A stretch of 64,000 nt of DNA from Plazaster borealis (GCA_021014325.1 CM037464.1:3627127-3691126), one strand, 5' to 3'; positions 1-12,865 are shown, numbered from the stretch's first letter. Program-made: numbers and translations. The notes: generated from the letters alone by a model not told the origin.

Positions 1-80
1 TTTTCTTCACATGACTCAGGAAAGTACTGAGTAAACAGTGCTTTATCACATCGGTGATAGGGTTAAATTAATGTTATTTT
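1..80 (+). mobile_element. SINE tail fragment
   Basis: The motif ending gaaagtactgagta, followed by a cagtgcttta/acatcggtg block, matches the body of the tRNA-headed SINEs seen at about 2330-2505 (opposite strand) and 27829-28229. Only the tail is present, cut by the window edge. Confidence 0.45.
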
Positions 81-81
81 A

Positions 82-335
82 AAGAAAATTATGAAAGAAA
101 AAACACCCTTGTTGTACAAATTTGTGTGCTTTCAGATAGGAATAAAAACTTCTCGCAAGAAGTTTTTATTATTTTAGTGAGAAATTACCTCTTTCTTAAA
201 AACTATACGTTACTTCAGAGGGAATCGTTTCCTACAATGTTTTATACTATCAACAGCTCTCCGTTGCTTGTTACCAAATAAGTTTTTATGCTAATATTTG
301 TTTTGAGTCATTACCAAACGTGTACGATACCTTTA
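82..335 (-). mobile_element. Truncated foldback element, family A
   Basis: One of at least six copies in the window of a roughly 370-bp element. Full copies start with aaaggyaycgtacacgttt and end with its inverse. This copy is in reverse orientation and lacks its first ~170 bp. It has no ORF, so it is a non-autonomous MITE-like element. The closest full copies are at 12866-13236 and 28230-28593. Confidence 0.6.
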
Positions 336-1159
336 ATTCTCATTTTTTCTGTGACAAAAAGGGGATGATTCAAATGCAATTCCCCTATCGACTCGGGCTT
401 TCTCTGAAATCATTTTAAGAAGGTAAACAAATAAATTATGTTTTCAGTTTTTTTGAAAACGCAACATCAACAAATAAAGTCGCGCCATCGTCAGCTTGTA
501 CTCATCGGGGCAACTACAGACATCTCTGATGCGGGTTAACTGTTGTCCCACTTGCTTCACCATGATTGTATTGTTCACAACCTAAAAATATAGATGAGAA
601 TTTCACTGAATTATTCATCCCCCCCCCCTCCGGAGACTAGAACAAGCTGTGTAAAAATTAAATGGGGCCCGTGAGGTTTTTCTGGGACTCCATTCTTTAA
701 TCGTGAAAGGGAAAGACATTGGGGACTTGTAGGGCAGCTTGGTGAGGTGGAGTTTGAGGGAGTGCGTGAACAGGCTGTAATTATTAGAGTCAATTTGTTG
801 TTGTTACTTTCATGAAGAGGTATATTTTCGGGATGAAGTTCGCTCACATTCGGCATCTGTTGCAAGGAAATCATTTTTCTTTGTTGCTCCTCAAAAACCG
901 GAACAGTCCAGGCGGAACCTTACGCTCTACTGCTACAAGTGCTCAAGATTTTTTTTTTGAATCCTACCTATTTCCACAATAAAATGTTTGCTTGTGGCCA
1001 TTGCTTGTTTCTCATTTTTGCATATTGCATCTTTTATTGCTGTATTTTTTGTCTGATCATAACCAATGTGATCTTGATTGAATCTTAGAAGTGCCGCGAT
1101 TGCTTCACGGCGTCGAAAATTTTGAGCCGTTACGGTAAATCAACGCGAAGGAATTTAAT
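336..1159. other. Gene-free stretch
   Basis: No splice-bounded coding segment or recognisable RNA gene is seen. There is a short C run near 618. The longest open frames are under 90 codons and have no family signature. Confidence 0.5.
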
Positions 1160-1505
1160 TTATTACACTTCTCCACTGGCACAACAATACAAAAGAAAAA
1201 TACAGGGAAATAAAAAGAAACACATACAAAAAGAATATAGTAGTATACAATAACATACATTAAATACAAATATTTGAAAGGTTACAACAAATCGCCAGTG
1301 AGTGGCAAGATGGAACAGGTGACCAGGGGTCGATTTCACAAAACTCTTCCTAACTTAGGACTAGTCCTATAGGCAATGCTAAGAGATAGGACTAGTCTTA
1401 AGTTAAGACCAGTTACTGGTCCTAACTTCAGATAAGACTAGTCTTATCTCTTTGTGAAATCGGCCCCTGCACATACAGAGCCATCCTACCACAGTTGAAG
1501 GGGAA
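1160..1505. repeat. Dispersed repeat E, occupied site
   Basis: Shares the blocks ccactggcac, gccagtgagtggcaag and ggaacaggtgaccag, then (after the insertion at 1326-1468) cctaccaca, with a second copy at 12075-12300. The first copy is interrupted by a foldback element exactly after gaccag; the second is not. No coding potential is seen. Confidence 0.6.
1326..1468. mobile_element. Foldback element D inserted in repeat E
   Basis: Ends ggggtcgatttcacaaa and tttgtgaaatcggcccc are inverted repeats. The interior also pairs with itself (gactagtcctat / ataggactagtc and further copies). About 143 bp, no ORF. The uninterrupted copy of the host repeat at 12165-12240 marks the boundaries. Confidence 0.65.
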
Positions 1506-1954
1506 GGGAGGGGGTTGGGGAAGGGGAAGGGAAAGAGGGAGGGGAGGCAAACAGAGGGGGAAAAGGGACCCTCAATACCGGCAGCTAGCATACCGGCAGC
1601 TAGGAATTATCACGAGTGGTTCTAATCGAAATGCCAACAAATTTATGTTCTTATTATTATTCCTCTGGAATATACAGTGAAACTAATCAGTAGTTATGAG
1701 AAGTATACACTATAAAATTTCCCAGGTCAGAATTCGCCGTATTTTTGACCGCGTGAGGGCGCATGTGGACCAATTTTTACGTGATGAAAAACAAGTAAAC
1801 AAACGGGTTTTTAAATTTCTGTTGTTATTATGTTTATGTATTTCGTCTTTGATGCAAGAAAACTACATACAGGCAATTAAAATAAGATGAAACTGTAATT
1901 GTGATGCAAGACATACCCTGAAGAAAGCGCCCTCATGCGGTCAAAAATATGATC

Positions 1955-2165
1955 AATTGACCCAGATTCCATGGATTCCGTGGGCCCTGACCCATGTTTA
2001 GGTCAGTATGACCCAGAATCTGTGTTTATACTGACCCAGAAATGGGTCAAACTGATGCAGAATCCAAGTTAAAAAAACAATTTTTTACCACCAGTTTCAG
2101 TTTCACCCCACCCCGAATTTGAGTCCCCCCCCTGTGACCTGAAATCTGGGTCAGGTTCTGGAGCC
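1955..2165 (+). repeat. Dispersed repeat rich in tgacccag
   Basis: A block of alternating gacccag/gggtcag motifs (ggccctgacccat, ggtcagtatgaccc, gaaatgggtcaaactga). The same blocks occur on the opposite strand at 18060-18255, so this is a mobile or dispersed family rather than a local tandem. Confidence 0.5.
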
Positions 2166-2329
2166 CTTAAGTTTTTTTTTAGAGTGAGTGTTCCGTTCTG
2201 TAAGAGTGTGAAAATTCTTATTTCTTCAAACATTAAGTATTAAACTTAAGGATAGAAATCATATTACGCTCACGACTTCACGAAGCGTGATCTCTTCTCG
2301 TGATCGACTAATTATTATTAATAGATGTT

Positions 2330-2505
2330 AATTTTGCATCGGGGATAACAAAATATAATTTGTTTTTACTCTTACACCGATGTGTATTAAGCACTGTATA
2401 CTCAGTACTTTCTCAAATTCTGTGAAAAAAATCCACAGGCAAATCACTCGGGTGGGATTCGAACCCACGACTTTTGCATTGCATTGCTAGAGCAGATGTC
2501 TTACC
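2330..2505 (-). mobile_element. tRNA-derived SINE
   Basis: On the - strand the head reads gtttagtggtaagacatctgc (A-box-like) and then gtgggttcgaatcccacc (a consensus B box, at about 2451-2468), followed by a body containing gagaaagtactgagtata. This is the layout of a tRNA-headed SINE. It is not a tRNA gene: the 3' half of the cloverleaf lacks an acceptor stem partner and the body continues for ~100 bp. Confidence 0.6.
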
Positions 2506-5500
2506 ACTAAACAATTATTATTATATTGTTGATAATTTCCTGGATATATTGTATGGTGTGTTCGTGGGGGATTTGGATGAATGTAATCTTCCCAACCCCA
2601 TTTGTGCATTAACGCCTCTAAAGTCTGATATCAAGTTAATTTATTTTGTCATTATAATGTTTTGTCCAAATGGCGAAGCTACCAAGTAGCCCGGTGATTA
2701 GCGCTATCATCCTCGCCCCAAACGGGATTTGACAACTAGGCCTACATAGGCTCGTTCCATTAAAACAGCCCTAACAGCAGATTTCGCATTGTGGCAGCGA
2801 AACAACCACAACGCTGGAGGCTTGGATTTGCCACAATTAATCTTCAAAATAATACCCAATAAATCTTCTGTTTGATGAGGACATTTGCGAGAGTGATGAC
2901 AGAGTGTCTGGCTTCGGACTCTGGGTTTAAGATTTACCTGTCATTGACGCCCGAATGCACGTAGCTTTATTTCAGCGAAGCATGCCCCCCCCCCCACCAC
3001 CTCCTTCGTAATCAAAGTGTTATGCGCAATCGACTATGGCTCGTCGGAGAAGATACCCGCGAGCAGTCAGTGTGGATTGAGCAACCATGTAATAATGTGG
3101 CGTTAAAGGAAGACTGACAACTTTTCAAGCTCTAATTGAAAAGGACAAAAGAGTCACCTCTCATGTCACAACAAAAGAAAGAAAAATCTCAAGATATCAC
3201 TTTCCTAATAAAGCCTGTAAAATTCAAAGTTGAAAAAATACTTATTAACATATCTCGGAGCCTTTCTCAAATTTCAAGCGCATTGTGAGATCTAAACTCC
3301 CAAGTGGTAGATAGCCTTGGAAAGCTTTTGTATTTCAGAAATATAGAGAGCATTGACAAGAACAATGCCAATTAGCTTTGTCTTAGTCTCGAGGGCAGAT
3401 ATATACTTGTTTCTAATGCAACTCCGCATACATTGCAATTCACCCCACTGGACAAATAAACACTTACGAACATTTGTCATTTTGTGGGAAAACAAAGCAA
3501 GTGGCGGTACCATAAATAGTGCTATGCTTTGGCTTAAAGACCTACTTGATCGAAAACGGCAACAAGTGATATTTCCTAAAATTCATTTAAAATGTTTTCA
3601 TTGTAAAAAACAATCATTTGAAATACCCTTCTCCGGTGCTTTTCGCGAAAAGCCCTGCCTGTGACGTCATCACTTATGTTACGTCATTTAAGTGGGAGTT
3701 CCGTTTCGTATATCCGCTTTGTTGCAGCATGGAAGTACAACAAAGCAACCTCCCACAAATGACGTCAAAGTATAGTCATTTTGACGCACGCCGTCAACGG
3801 CAGAAGTGTTTCTAGTTTTTCAAAACTTTGAGGTTGGGGCCTATTTTTTTGAACGATAATTACGAAAAATTCTGAAGTGTACAAATATCAAAATTAAATT
3901 GAAATGGTAAACAAACACAGTATAAACAAGTTTAAATTGCATTCTCTTAAAAAAAAATCGCTAAGCAGCCTTATTCGAAATAAGGGACAAGCTGAAACCT
4001 TCTTTCATCCCGACGCAAATTCTCACCGTGTGGTGTGTTTTTTCACAAGGTGGATGTTGACTCAAAGAAACACCTTTGTTAACATAATAAATTGAATGCA
4101 TTCACTTCACTCAAACGCATTCACGGCACGGCCACAGTCCAAAACCATTGATGAAATTATGTTGTCTCTGTCTTCAACATGTCTCGTAATTATCACCCTG
4201 GTTTCTTCTCGCATGCCCAGACCAAGTGCTTAAGGGCACGTCAAGTCTGCCGGTGTGCACGTGATTTGTTCCGCTCATGCGGTGAATGCTCTTTCTGAAG
4301 AAGAAGAAGAAAAAATGTAAATTCTGGAAGTCAAGGCGCGGTTTCTTTCTATATTTTAAATCGGTATTATAGTCTTAAGACCTTTGAACAGGTGGCAGGA
4401 CCTGGGGGCCAAACTACTTAAAATATTATTTGTAAAAACAAATTCGCAGGCCAACTCGTTGAAATCCATTACAAAATACTGTAAGTTATTCGAGTCGAAC
4501 ACATGGCTGGATGTACTTGTATAATGTGTAGTCAAAACAGCGTAGCTTTGACGAGAGTCGAATTTGTTGCCGCTTTATTTCCCTATGCTTTGAAATGTAT
4601 CCAGTTTTGGAATATACTGAACGTAATGCATAACAGTTATTGTAATAGAGTGAATTGAAATGCGATCCTACAGGAATATCGACACAACGACTGAGGCGAG
4701 AGGGAATGAGGTTTAGAATAAAGAGGGGATCCCGATGTCTGTTGTGTTTGCAGCTTGCATTTATATTCACACATTATTATGATTACGAGTGTGATAACAA
4801 GACATTTTAACCAAGTAATCGATATCAATAGAATCGGATAATAACGACAGACGAGTGTTTTCTCAATGCAATGGAGTGTTTTGAAGTATACCTCGAATGC
4901 AAGGAACTGTAACACTGCACTGTAAACACATACTATACAGAATCGAATGATTATGATAATTAGTTAGCCTATGCCGGTTTTTGTGGAGTCGATTACGTCG
5001 AAATGTGATTATTATTTTGACTTATAAAGAATCGAATAGGACAACGTGTCTTCATATTACACAATGTACGGACATCATTATTACGATTGCCATGGAATCG
5101 AATACTGGGGCCCTTTATAGTAAAATGAACTCGATCCAAATGTGTGCTGTCTGCCAAGCATCACGGTCGAATCTGTAATGATATGCATAGTCTGTTTCTA
5201 CTGAGGTCGAATCGCAACCATAATCTCACCATGCTGATTGGTCTAGCAAGGACGCTGGAAAACTAAGACGATTTGCACTAATATTGGCAAGTTTCCTTGT
5301 ATTTGTTTTTTTAAATTCAAAACATAATTTGTCGGTTCAAATCTTGTAACAATTCGTATGAATGTCATATTTTGTTGTTTATTTTATTTTATTGTAAAAA
5401 TTGCGTTAATCATTATTATGTCTTTCCGAAAGTATTTGTTTGGCGAAGATATGATTAGGAACAAATTAACCTTTCTTTCTTTATTTGTTCTTCTTCTTCT

Positions 5501-6981
5501 TTAGTATTTGATTTAAGGATATTTTTATTATTACAAATTATGAAATTACAAATAAAAGCACTAAGCCAACAAGCCAACGAATTATGCAAAGGAAAAGGAA
5601 GTAATTGTATTATTATTTATTTATTTGATTTTATTTGAATATTTATTTATTTTTTAAACAAGCTTTACTTATTATTTCAAACAGCCAAACGCCGCCAGGA
5701 ATTCAATTGCAAAACAAACAAAAACAAGTAAATATAATAAAACCTCAATGTTTAAGGTTGGGAAATTTACGTAATTAGTAACTTACGTAATTACGTAACT
5801 TACGTAGGAATAAGAATGTATTTCTTTAAAACTGTAGAGCCGTGTGTTATGCCTGAAGACAATGCAGGACCTCTCTTTTAATTTGACGCACACGTCTCGT
5901 TCTTAGACCTGTGGGTGATTTCACTGCTATATTTTTCTGTTTAAGAAGGGAGTCCTGTCGTGACGTATGTTCGATCTCGAGGGAGACCTCAAGAAATGTT
6001 GGCATGCTCAAGTGTCAGGATGAGGCAGGGCATGGGAAGCCGTCGCACAATAGATCATAGTTTATGTTGATCAGAAGAGATCAATGAAAGAGCTCTTCTT
6101 GAACGTTGTGACCCAAACTGGTACGTTTAGTCAAAAAAGCAGTTACGTTTTGAACGTAACAAAACTGTTCAAAACGTAAATGCTATTTTGTGTCCATGAT
6201 GTAATGTCCTTTAGATTGATTATAAGCAGCCACTGCTGTAAACAACAAATCTGTAATTTTTACGATGATTTACGTAACACCATGCGGTGTGACTTACCGC
6301 AAAAATTACGGGTACCAATCTATATGCAACGTAATCATATACGGGAATCCACCGTGAATATTACACTGCAATGACCGTGGTGTTTAAATGGACAGAGCAC
6401 ATTATTCCATGTGGTGTTCATGTTTTAACGGTACCCGGTATTAACTTTACGGTTATTTGGCATCCATGTTGCCAGAATAACCGTAACAAATAACGGACAT
6501 GTTTTTTGTCCAATTTAGAAATTAACTTTTGATTTTAACTAATCATTTTGATTTATTCATATCCCGTCAGAGACAACAAACTTTGGTCTTAATCCTTGTT
6601 AACGTTTTTAACCTGAACATTTTCAGGAAACAAATCAAAGCAGCGGAAATTTTTGACAAGCCTGATGAAGTGCAGGACGTACTTTTGGGAAGGAAAGAAT
6701 CCCGAAATAATCGCATCACTTTGAGTCACACGCTGATGTTCGCCCCCACAACATCCATTACAGGGGTTAGTTTTTGATATCTTGAGCCTCAAAATTTAAT
6801 ACTCTGGACAGGAGTTTAACTTACCATAATAGGATTACAAATCCGTGAGTAGTTTTCATGAAGATGGCGGGAAAAATTCCGCCTTGGGGCAAAAACATTG
6901 ACAGAGGCCTAAGGGGAGTTTTGATTTCCCCTATAGGTTGTTTCAACATTTTAGTGACAACTCGAGAATTGGACAATTTTG
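2506..6981. other. Gene-free stretch with local sequence oddities
   Basis: No supportable exon. Notable pieces are a polyC run near 2985, about ten tcgaa/tcgat motifs between 4490 and 5215, and a cluster of ttacgtaa palindromes at 5766-5806 with inverted aacgtaa/ttacgtt pairs continuing to about 6180. All open frames are under ~105 codons and match no family I recognise. Confidence 0.45.
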
Positions 6982-7052
6982 AACGCTAGGTGGCAGCAGG
7001 TAATTTGCCTTTGTTTACGTAGTTCTGAGTATGCGCACATTTCCAAGAACAA
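6982..7052 (+). repeat. Dispersed repeat K
   Basis: Contains aacgctaggtggcagcag, then tacgtagttctgagtatgcg. The same pair of blocks at the same spacing is at 35922-36010 and 36478-36590, with a fragment near 10861. Confidence 0.55.
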
Positions 7053-7266
7053 CAGATTCACCCAGTGCAAGAAACTTAAATACATGGTAAATATAGGCTT
7101 ATCAAGTTCATACTAAGTGAGCTTTCCAAATTTTAATTGTTGTGATATTTTTATTAGTGAGACTACAGACCTGCTTATAAATGTTTTAATCGGCAATATA
7201 TTTTATTCAATAGTTTACATACATGTACTTCAACCATAACTTCGTTCTAATTTTACAACGATGATC

Positions 7267-7345
7267 TGTATGCTGCACGCCGGGAATTTAAAGCTTTAAG
7301 CAAAAATTTTCTGCTTAAGCAGCTATGTGAAATTGGGCCCTGGTA
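7267..7345 (+). mobile_element. Foldback family B, partial
   Basis: Carries the family B end (tgcttaagcagctatgtgaaattgggccc, quoted only in part: cttaagcagctatg and aaattgggccc). Fuller copies are at 8981-9178 and 11265-11548. Confidence 0.5.
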
Positions 7346-8189
7346 TGAAGTGAGTAAAATCTTCGGCAATTAATGTTCACCACATCTCTAAATTCGCGAT
7401 GACCTTGGCAAAATCATTCCGCCCGCAACGACGAATACATACAGAAACTCATATATCCATGGTAACCGTGATAAGTTGAGCCGAATCCGTGTCTCCGAGG
7501 TTGGGGCGTGTGGAATGAATAGCACAATGCAAAGAGATTCTACTGCTAAGTGCATTGCAAGCAAAAAACTCCTGAGATTTTTAATTTTTTTGGCGCTAAG
7601 GTGGCTTCGTATTTTTTTTACAAATTCCCTAGATGTGAAGCCTTGTTTGACCCATCTACGTTTGCCCTATTTTTTGTGTGTGTCCATTTTAACGGGTGCG
7701 CGCGTGCTTGGGTTTGGTACTTGATTTTGCATAGATGTTTGTATGATGACAACATTTCGTGACGTCAGAGAGTTTTCTACGATTGAGCAGCATTTCCTCA
7801 CCTACAAATCAAAGAGTTGTTTTCGAAAAGGAAATCAAAATGATAAATCATAAAAGGAATGTAGCTACATAGTGGAAAGTTAAAGATTGTTTGGGTTTGT
7901 CGGTCAATGGTTTTCAAGAAACAAGATAAATATTGTCTTCTGCAACACTTATATTTTTCAAAGACGTTATAATCTTTCGACTCCCTCCCAGGGTAAACTC
8001 CCTTTGCTGGTGTGAACAAATTGAGACAATTGTTATTTCTTATATCGTCAATATATATTTGTGTTATAACGAAACCATCGTTGTCGTGTACATTGAGTGA
8101 AATGTTGATAACTAGCACTGATTTTTAAGATACCAAAAAGGATGTCAGACTATTTTTCAAAATTGTGCCCGTCCAGCCTCGGTTTGCTT

Positions 8190-8552
8190 AAAGGAACATT
8201 AGAGAATTGGTTTTTGCTAACAAAACAGTTAAGCACTTTATATAATCCACCATATACATAAACTGACAAACCTGTAGAAGTTTGAGATCGATCGGCCATC
8301 TGGGTCACGAGAAAATAGTGAAAAACCGATTCCACATTTGCATGTGTTATACAATGCATGAATAAAACGCTCACGAGCGATAAACTCCAATCGGAAATTA
8401 GTTTTATTTATTTCTCATCAAATATGGCATTTCAGACAGAAATATTTCTATAGGGATGTTTTCTACTATCATCATCATTAAACCGTGTAAGTTTGATGTA
8501 AATCTGTGATCTTGAAGAAAATTTTAATTACCAGTTCTGTAACGTTCCTTTA
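8190..8552. mobile_element. Foldback element related to family A
   Basis: Begins aaaggaacattagagaattg and ends with the imperfect inverse caattctctaatgttccttt-like sequence (ccagttctgtaacgttcctt). About 363 bp, with an internal sequence and length like family A but different termini. No ORF of its own. Confidence 0.5.
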
Positions 8553-8980
8553 AACATTTATTTGAATTGAGAGAAGACAAAAATAGCCGCTCGATGAGGG
8601 ATCTCATGGTCAGCAACTGACGAGGTCCCTGGCTGGTCAAAAGTCGCCTCTATTTTTTTTGTCACGGCAGGAGCATCTCATTCTTAGGAATTGGGCAGAA
8701 ACCCTTGGAGAAATCTTCTTGCATCTTGAGGCATCCTACTAATTGACGGCACAACCACTTAAACACACTTAACGAATTGTCGCGCACTGAAATGGGGCTA
8801 GGCGAGGTCGAACTAGAATGCGACTGGAGAGAGAGAGGGTGGCAATTGTATAAGAGGACAGAGACTGAATAAAGTCTGTTCTATAATGCTGTACAGTTTG
8901 TAAAGACCATGACATTGCAGTAGTGTGATGAGAGTCGACTCGAGGTTGACTGATTTGGCAAGCGGAGTAAAAAATTACTG

Positions 8981-9178
8981 CTGGGCCCGCTTTCATAGGG
9001 TTGCTTAAGCACAAAAAGTAGAAGCACAAAAAACAATTATGCTTACCAGACTAAGGTTAACAGCCAAACTACTATGTCACGTGTACAATTTGTGACTGGT
9101 ATCCTGCTCATTTCTGCTAAGCAGATAATTGTTAAGCAATATTTTCTGCTTAAGCAGATCTATGAAATTGGGCCCTGG
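8981..9178. mobile_element. Foldback family B
   Basis: Left end ctgggcccgctttcatag with gttgcttaagc; right end gcttaagcagatctatgaaa followed by ttgggccctgg. The two ends are inverted repeats. Non-coding, about 200 bp. Confidence 0.6.
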
Positions 9179-10667
9179 TATTCTCCGAGCAAGGGGGGAC
9201 GCGGATGGAACGGTCCCGATGGCTCAGTCGACTCAATCGTCATGATTCGTAGAGTCAAGAACCCGCCAGCCTCGTTTCCATGGGCAACGCATATTATTTT
9301 CAAATACAAATTATTTATAAATAACCATTATTTATAAATAAGTATCATTTATATAATTATAACCATATCGTAGATCATATGCATACTGGAACGATCGAGG
9401 TTGAAATCCCGTTTTTCGGATGGTATAGATATTAGATAGATCGATAAAACTGTATTGTACCACCAGCGAGGGAAACTCGTGTGGCCTTCTGATCCAATAT
9501 TTAAAACACATAGAATACTATATACAATAATAGTTACAACGACGGGCAAATAACAACATTAATATGCTAATTAGAAACCGTAAAAACACTAATAAAAATA
9601 TATAGCAGTAATTATGCATCCTTGTCCCAATAGGTATTATCTCTATAGATGTTGCGCCTCCTCTGCTAAGTTGAATGACGATTTCGCAATAGCTCATAAG
9701 AACGCTATGTAAGTTTCATTGAATGTGACGCTATAATAAATTTACAAGCCTCAAAGTGAAATTGAATAACAGTTTCAACTGAAGAGGCAAAATCGACTTA
9801 ATACGCACGCATGAAAGAGGAATAGGCTGTTTTGTTTAACCGAAAATAACCGGGAAAACGTTTAATATAAATTTATATTTTCTTTTAAGGAAAATGCATG
9901 ACAACGTTTTTTTGCGAGCATAATATACAGGTAGGTGCATTGGACAGTACAGCCGTGATCAGAACGACAGATTTTCCTGATCATCGCATGCTCCCCGCAA
10001 AAAAACATAGCTCATAGAAAAAAAGGCCGGATCGATTGACGAATTTAAAGAAAAAAAAAGAAAAAAAAAGAAAGAAAGAAAAAAATGCCAAGAAAGAAAT
10101 TAAATGACCTCAGCTGTATGGTTGTGGAAAAGATGCTAAAAAAACGTTCAAGCGCAATCTTGATTAGAAGGAGTAGTCAATAGCGAACTCGGCCTTGTAC
10201 ATTGCGACCGTATGCACGAAGAAGCCCAGACTGATGCGAGAGCGGCAGGAGAGGCCAGCGAACAGCCGTCGGAATCAGGGCGCCGCCATATTGGAAGGTT
10301 ATGGTAACACTACAAATTTAGCGCCAGCCCTGAGATAATATTGAACAGTGTTGATAAGGGTGAAAGGTTCTACGAAATCAGAACAGATAGTTTGGCCTAG
10401 ATAATCATGTCACGCATTGTCCATTGAGACACACAAATGTATCTTATTTGAGCGGGTTTGGAATGGGGGATCGATGGGATCATGTACGGGGTTGAGGTAC
10501 GAGTGGGGTACACTGGTCCATTATTACCTCAATACGTGTTATTTGGGGTGGAGGACTTTCACTTTCGTAACACTGTTTACAGAGCAGAGGAATGGTCATA
10601 CGGGTTGAGGGATTGTGTATAATGGAATGTGTAACAACTTTGTTGGCAGAAGTTGAACATGTCTATA
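9179..10667. other. Gene-free stretch
   Basis: Nothing coding is seen. A purine low-complexity run (aaag/aaaag units) lies at about 10047-10085. Confidence 0.5.
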
Positions 10668-10850
10668 TACATCATGCACATGACGTCACTTGAGTAGGGC
10701 GCCCTCGCGTAGAGGTCAACAGGAAGTAGCCCATTGGCCGATACTATAGGGCGCTGTGTGTACAAATCCGTGCGTTTCCATTGTATTATCAACGGTTAAT
10801 TGGTTTACCTCGAAGATGACAGCTGTGTGACTTCAATGCATGAGGTATAA
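10668..10850 (+). mobile_element. Foldback family C, diverged copy
   Basis: Shares gcacatgacgtcact, gtagggcgccctc, tagaggtcaacaggaag and a terminal caatgcatgaggt with copies at 11608-11782 (inverted), 23551-23682 and 27866-28038. Confidence 0.5.
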
Positions 10851-11264
10851 GAGGGGACTTAACGCTAGGTGGCAGTATAGAGAGAGAGGGCGGGGGGAGT
10901 GATTATGCGAAGATTGTGCGCACAATGCCAAACCATAAACCAAGAGTGGAATAGACCTAATACACAATTAATTATCTCAAATATCAAATTCTGTAATAAT
11001 AAGCCTGCAATCCGTGCTAAAACAGCAATGTATTCACTTTGGAGTGATATTTTGTTATGTATTTTTTTCTTTTCAAATTGAATCAAAATGACGTGAAATG
11101 CATTCATCGTTGAATCAACAAAATGCTGTACACGCAGGGAATCCACATCGCACCTAGGCCATGCAGACCGTGTCTATGATGCCAGAGTCGAGTTGACTCC
11201 GTCACCGGGAAAGCGACCAACAAAGTCGTCAAATGCTATTCACAGATGACTATAGCTAAGAACA

Positions 11265-11548
11265 GGGCCCAATTTCATAGCGTTGCTTAACGGTTAGCAA
11301 ATTTTCGTGCTAACTGTAGCAGAATAATTTGCTTGTTTACAAGTGTTTTTCACAGGTTAGCAAGAAAATTAGGCGGCCATCTTGCGCGTTCACCATGGAT
11401 TTGCATTGTTTCTTCATTCATTTTCATACAGTAAGCACCGGAAGGTTAGCATGCCTTTTCGTGTGCTTACGGTTAGCAGCGCTATGAAATGGAAACTCGC
11501 TCAGTAAGCACAAAATCGGCCGTTAAGCAGCTCTATGAAATTGAGCGC
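11265..11548. mobile_element. Foldback family B, long copy
   Basis: Left end gggcccaatttcatagcgtt; right end gttaagcagctctatgaaat followed by tgagc. Several gttagca/tgctaac pairs lie between. About 280 bp without coding sequence. Confidence 0.6.
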
Positions 11549-11607
11549 GGTGATCAAAATCCTGTTTATTACGGTATGGTCATTGATCTCTAATATAATA
11601 GAGATCA

Positions 11608-11782
11608 ATGGGTATGGTGCGTTGACGTCATCCAGCCGCCATCTTAGAGGTAAAACGATGACGAAACAATCGAAACATGCATATTTGTACGCTCGGCGCA
11701 CAGGACTGGCCAATGAACGACTTCCTTTTGCCCTCTAGGCGAGGGCGCCCTACTGAAATGACATCATGTGCATAACTTCTAT
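11608..11782 (-). mobile_element. Foldback family C
   Basis: Inverted copy: ttgacgtcatccagccgcca with tcttagaggtaaaacgatga at the left and gagggcgccctactgaaatg, acatcatgtgcataa at the right. The 66-70 codon open frames here occur in all copies of the element and are not genes. Confidence 0.6.
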
Positions 11783-12074
11783 TCCTACTTCTGGTTTTTA
11801 TTTTGACCTTTTTCACAGTTGGATTCGACAATTCATTACATCTGTCGCACGATCATCAAACCGTGTACAAAACGAATTACAATAATGTTCGCATGACCAA
11901 GTCATGCTCGCCCAACCCTTAAGACAATCCATCAAATAAAATACAGTTACGCAATGGTGACGTCATGGTTTGTTTCTTCTGTATCCAAGTTAGAGTATCA
12001 GCTTTGATTTGGTGTATTGCTTGTGTTATCAAATACTGCAAAGCATGAGAACGACTGCAGTAACAAGTGTTTCA

Positions 12075-12300
12075 GTGTTAGTTTTATTAGACTTTACACT
12101 GGCATAAAAATATAAATATACAAGACGATACATAAAAAAACAATGAATAAAAATAGCTTAAAAATACCAAGCCAGTGAGTGGCAAGGAGGAACAGGTGAC
12201 CAGCACCTCTACAAAGCCGTCCTGCCACAAAGAATGTCCCCTGAAACCCACCCCACAGTAAAAAACCACCCAGCCCACTGTAAAAAAATAATAAATAATA
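12075..12300. repeat. Dispersed repeat E, empty site
   Basis: Second copy of the repeat at 1160-1505. It has gccagtgagtggcaagg and ggaacaggtgaccagcacct without the foldback insertion. It is followed by an A/T trinucleotide-like tail (ataataataata). Confidence 0.6.
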
Positions 12301-12774
12301 ATAATAATAAAAAGAATAATAGTTGACAATGTTATTTTATTTTTATTTATTTTTGCAAAAACAAGAATTAAACAACAACAACATACCAATATAATAAACA
12401 ATAACAATAATACAAATAACTTAAACATCTCGACCAAAATATAAAAAAGGGCATTAATCTTTAAGTCCAGTGTCTCTTTTCAGAGGCAGTACTCCTTAAT
12501 TATTAGGTATGATTGCATTAATGAAGAACAAATCTATCTCCACCTCTCAAAGCCTAAATTTTTAATAATGCTGGGCTACAGGGTAGTTTGTTTATGTTCA
12601 ACTCGATGGTATAAACACGAACACAAAGTAGTGCCGATAATCGAGAGGAAACATAAGGGGATGGACAAGCTACAACAGTCTACGTAGAATGCTTCATGAA
12701 AAATATCAAAACAAAATTGTAAAAGGGAAATAATAACAGATCTGGGCCTGTGGCTTACACAGGCCCATTTGGAA

Positions 12775-12845
12775 TCCAGCAGTCTCCTGACGATGGACGC
12801 ACAGCTGTCCGAAACGTTGAGTCCACCAGTTCCTCTCGGAACCAC
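12775..12845 (+). mobile_element. Penelope-like/retroelement terminus with ribozyme-like core
   Basis: Contains ctgacga (12786-12792), then ggac...gtcc complementary arms, then gaaac (12811-12815). This order resembles the conserved core of hammerhead ribozymes (CUGANGA, stem II, GAAA) that are known at the ends of Penelope-like elements. Similar cores occur at 17571-17610, 38870-38915 and 54838-54880. There is an extra base before stem II, and no intact element is attached. Confidence 0.35.
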
Positions 12846-12865
12846 AGTTACTCAAAAGAGAGATT

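Noticed and set aside
2451..2510. tRNA gene
   Set aside because: The B box is good, but there is no closing acceptor stem, and the same head precedes a shared SINE body elsewhere.
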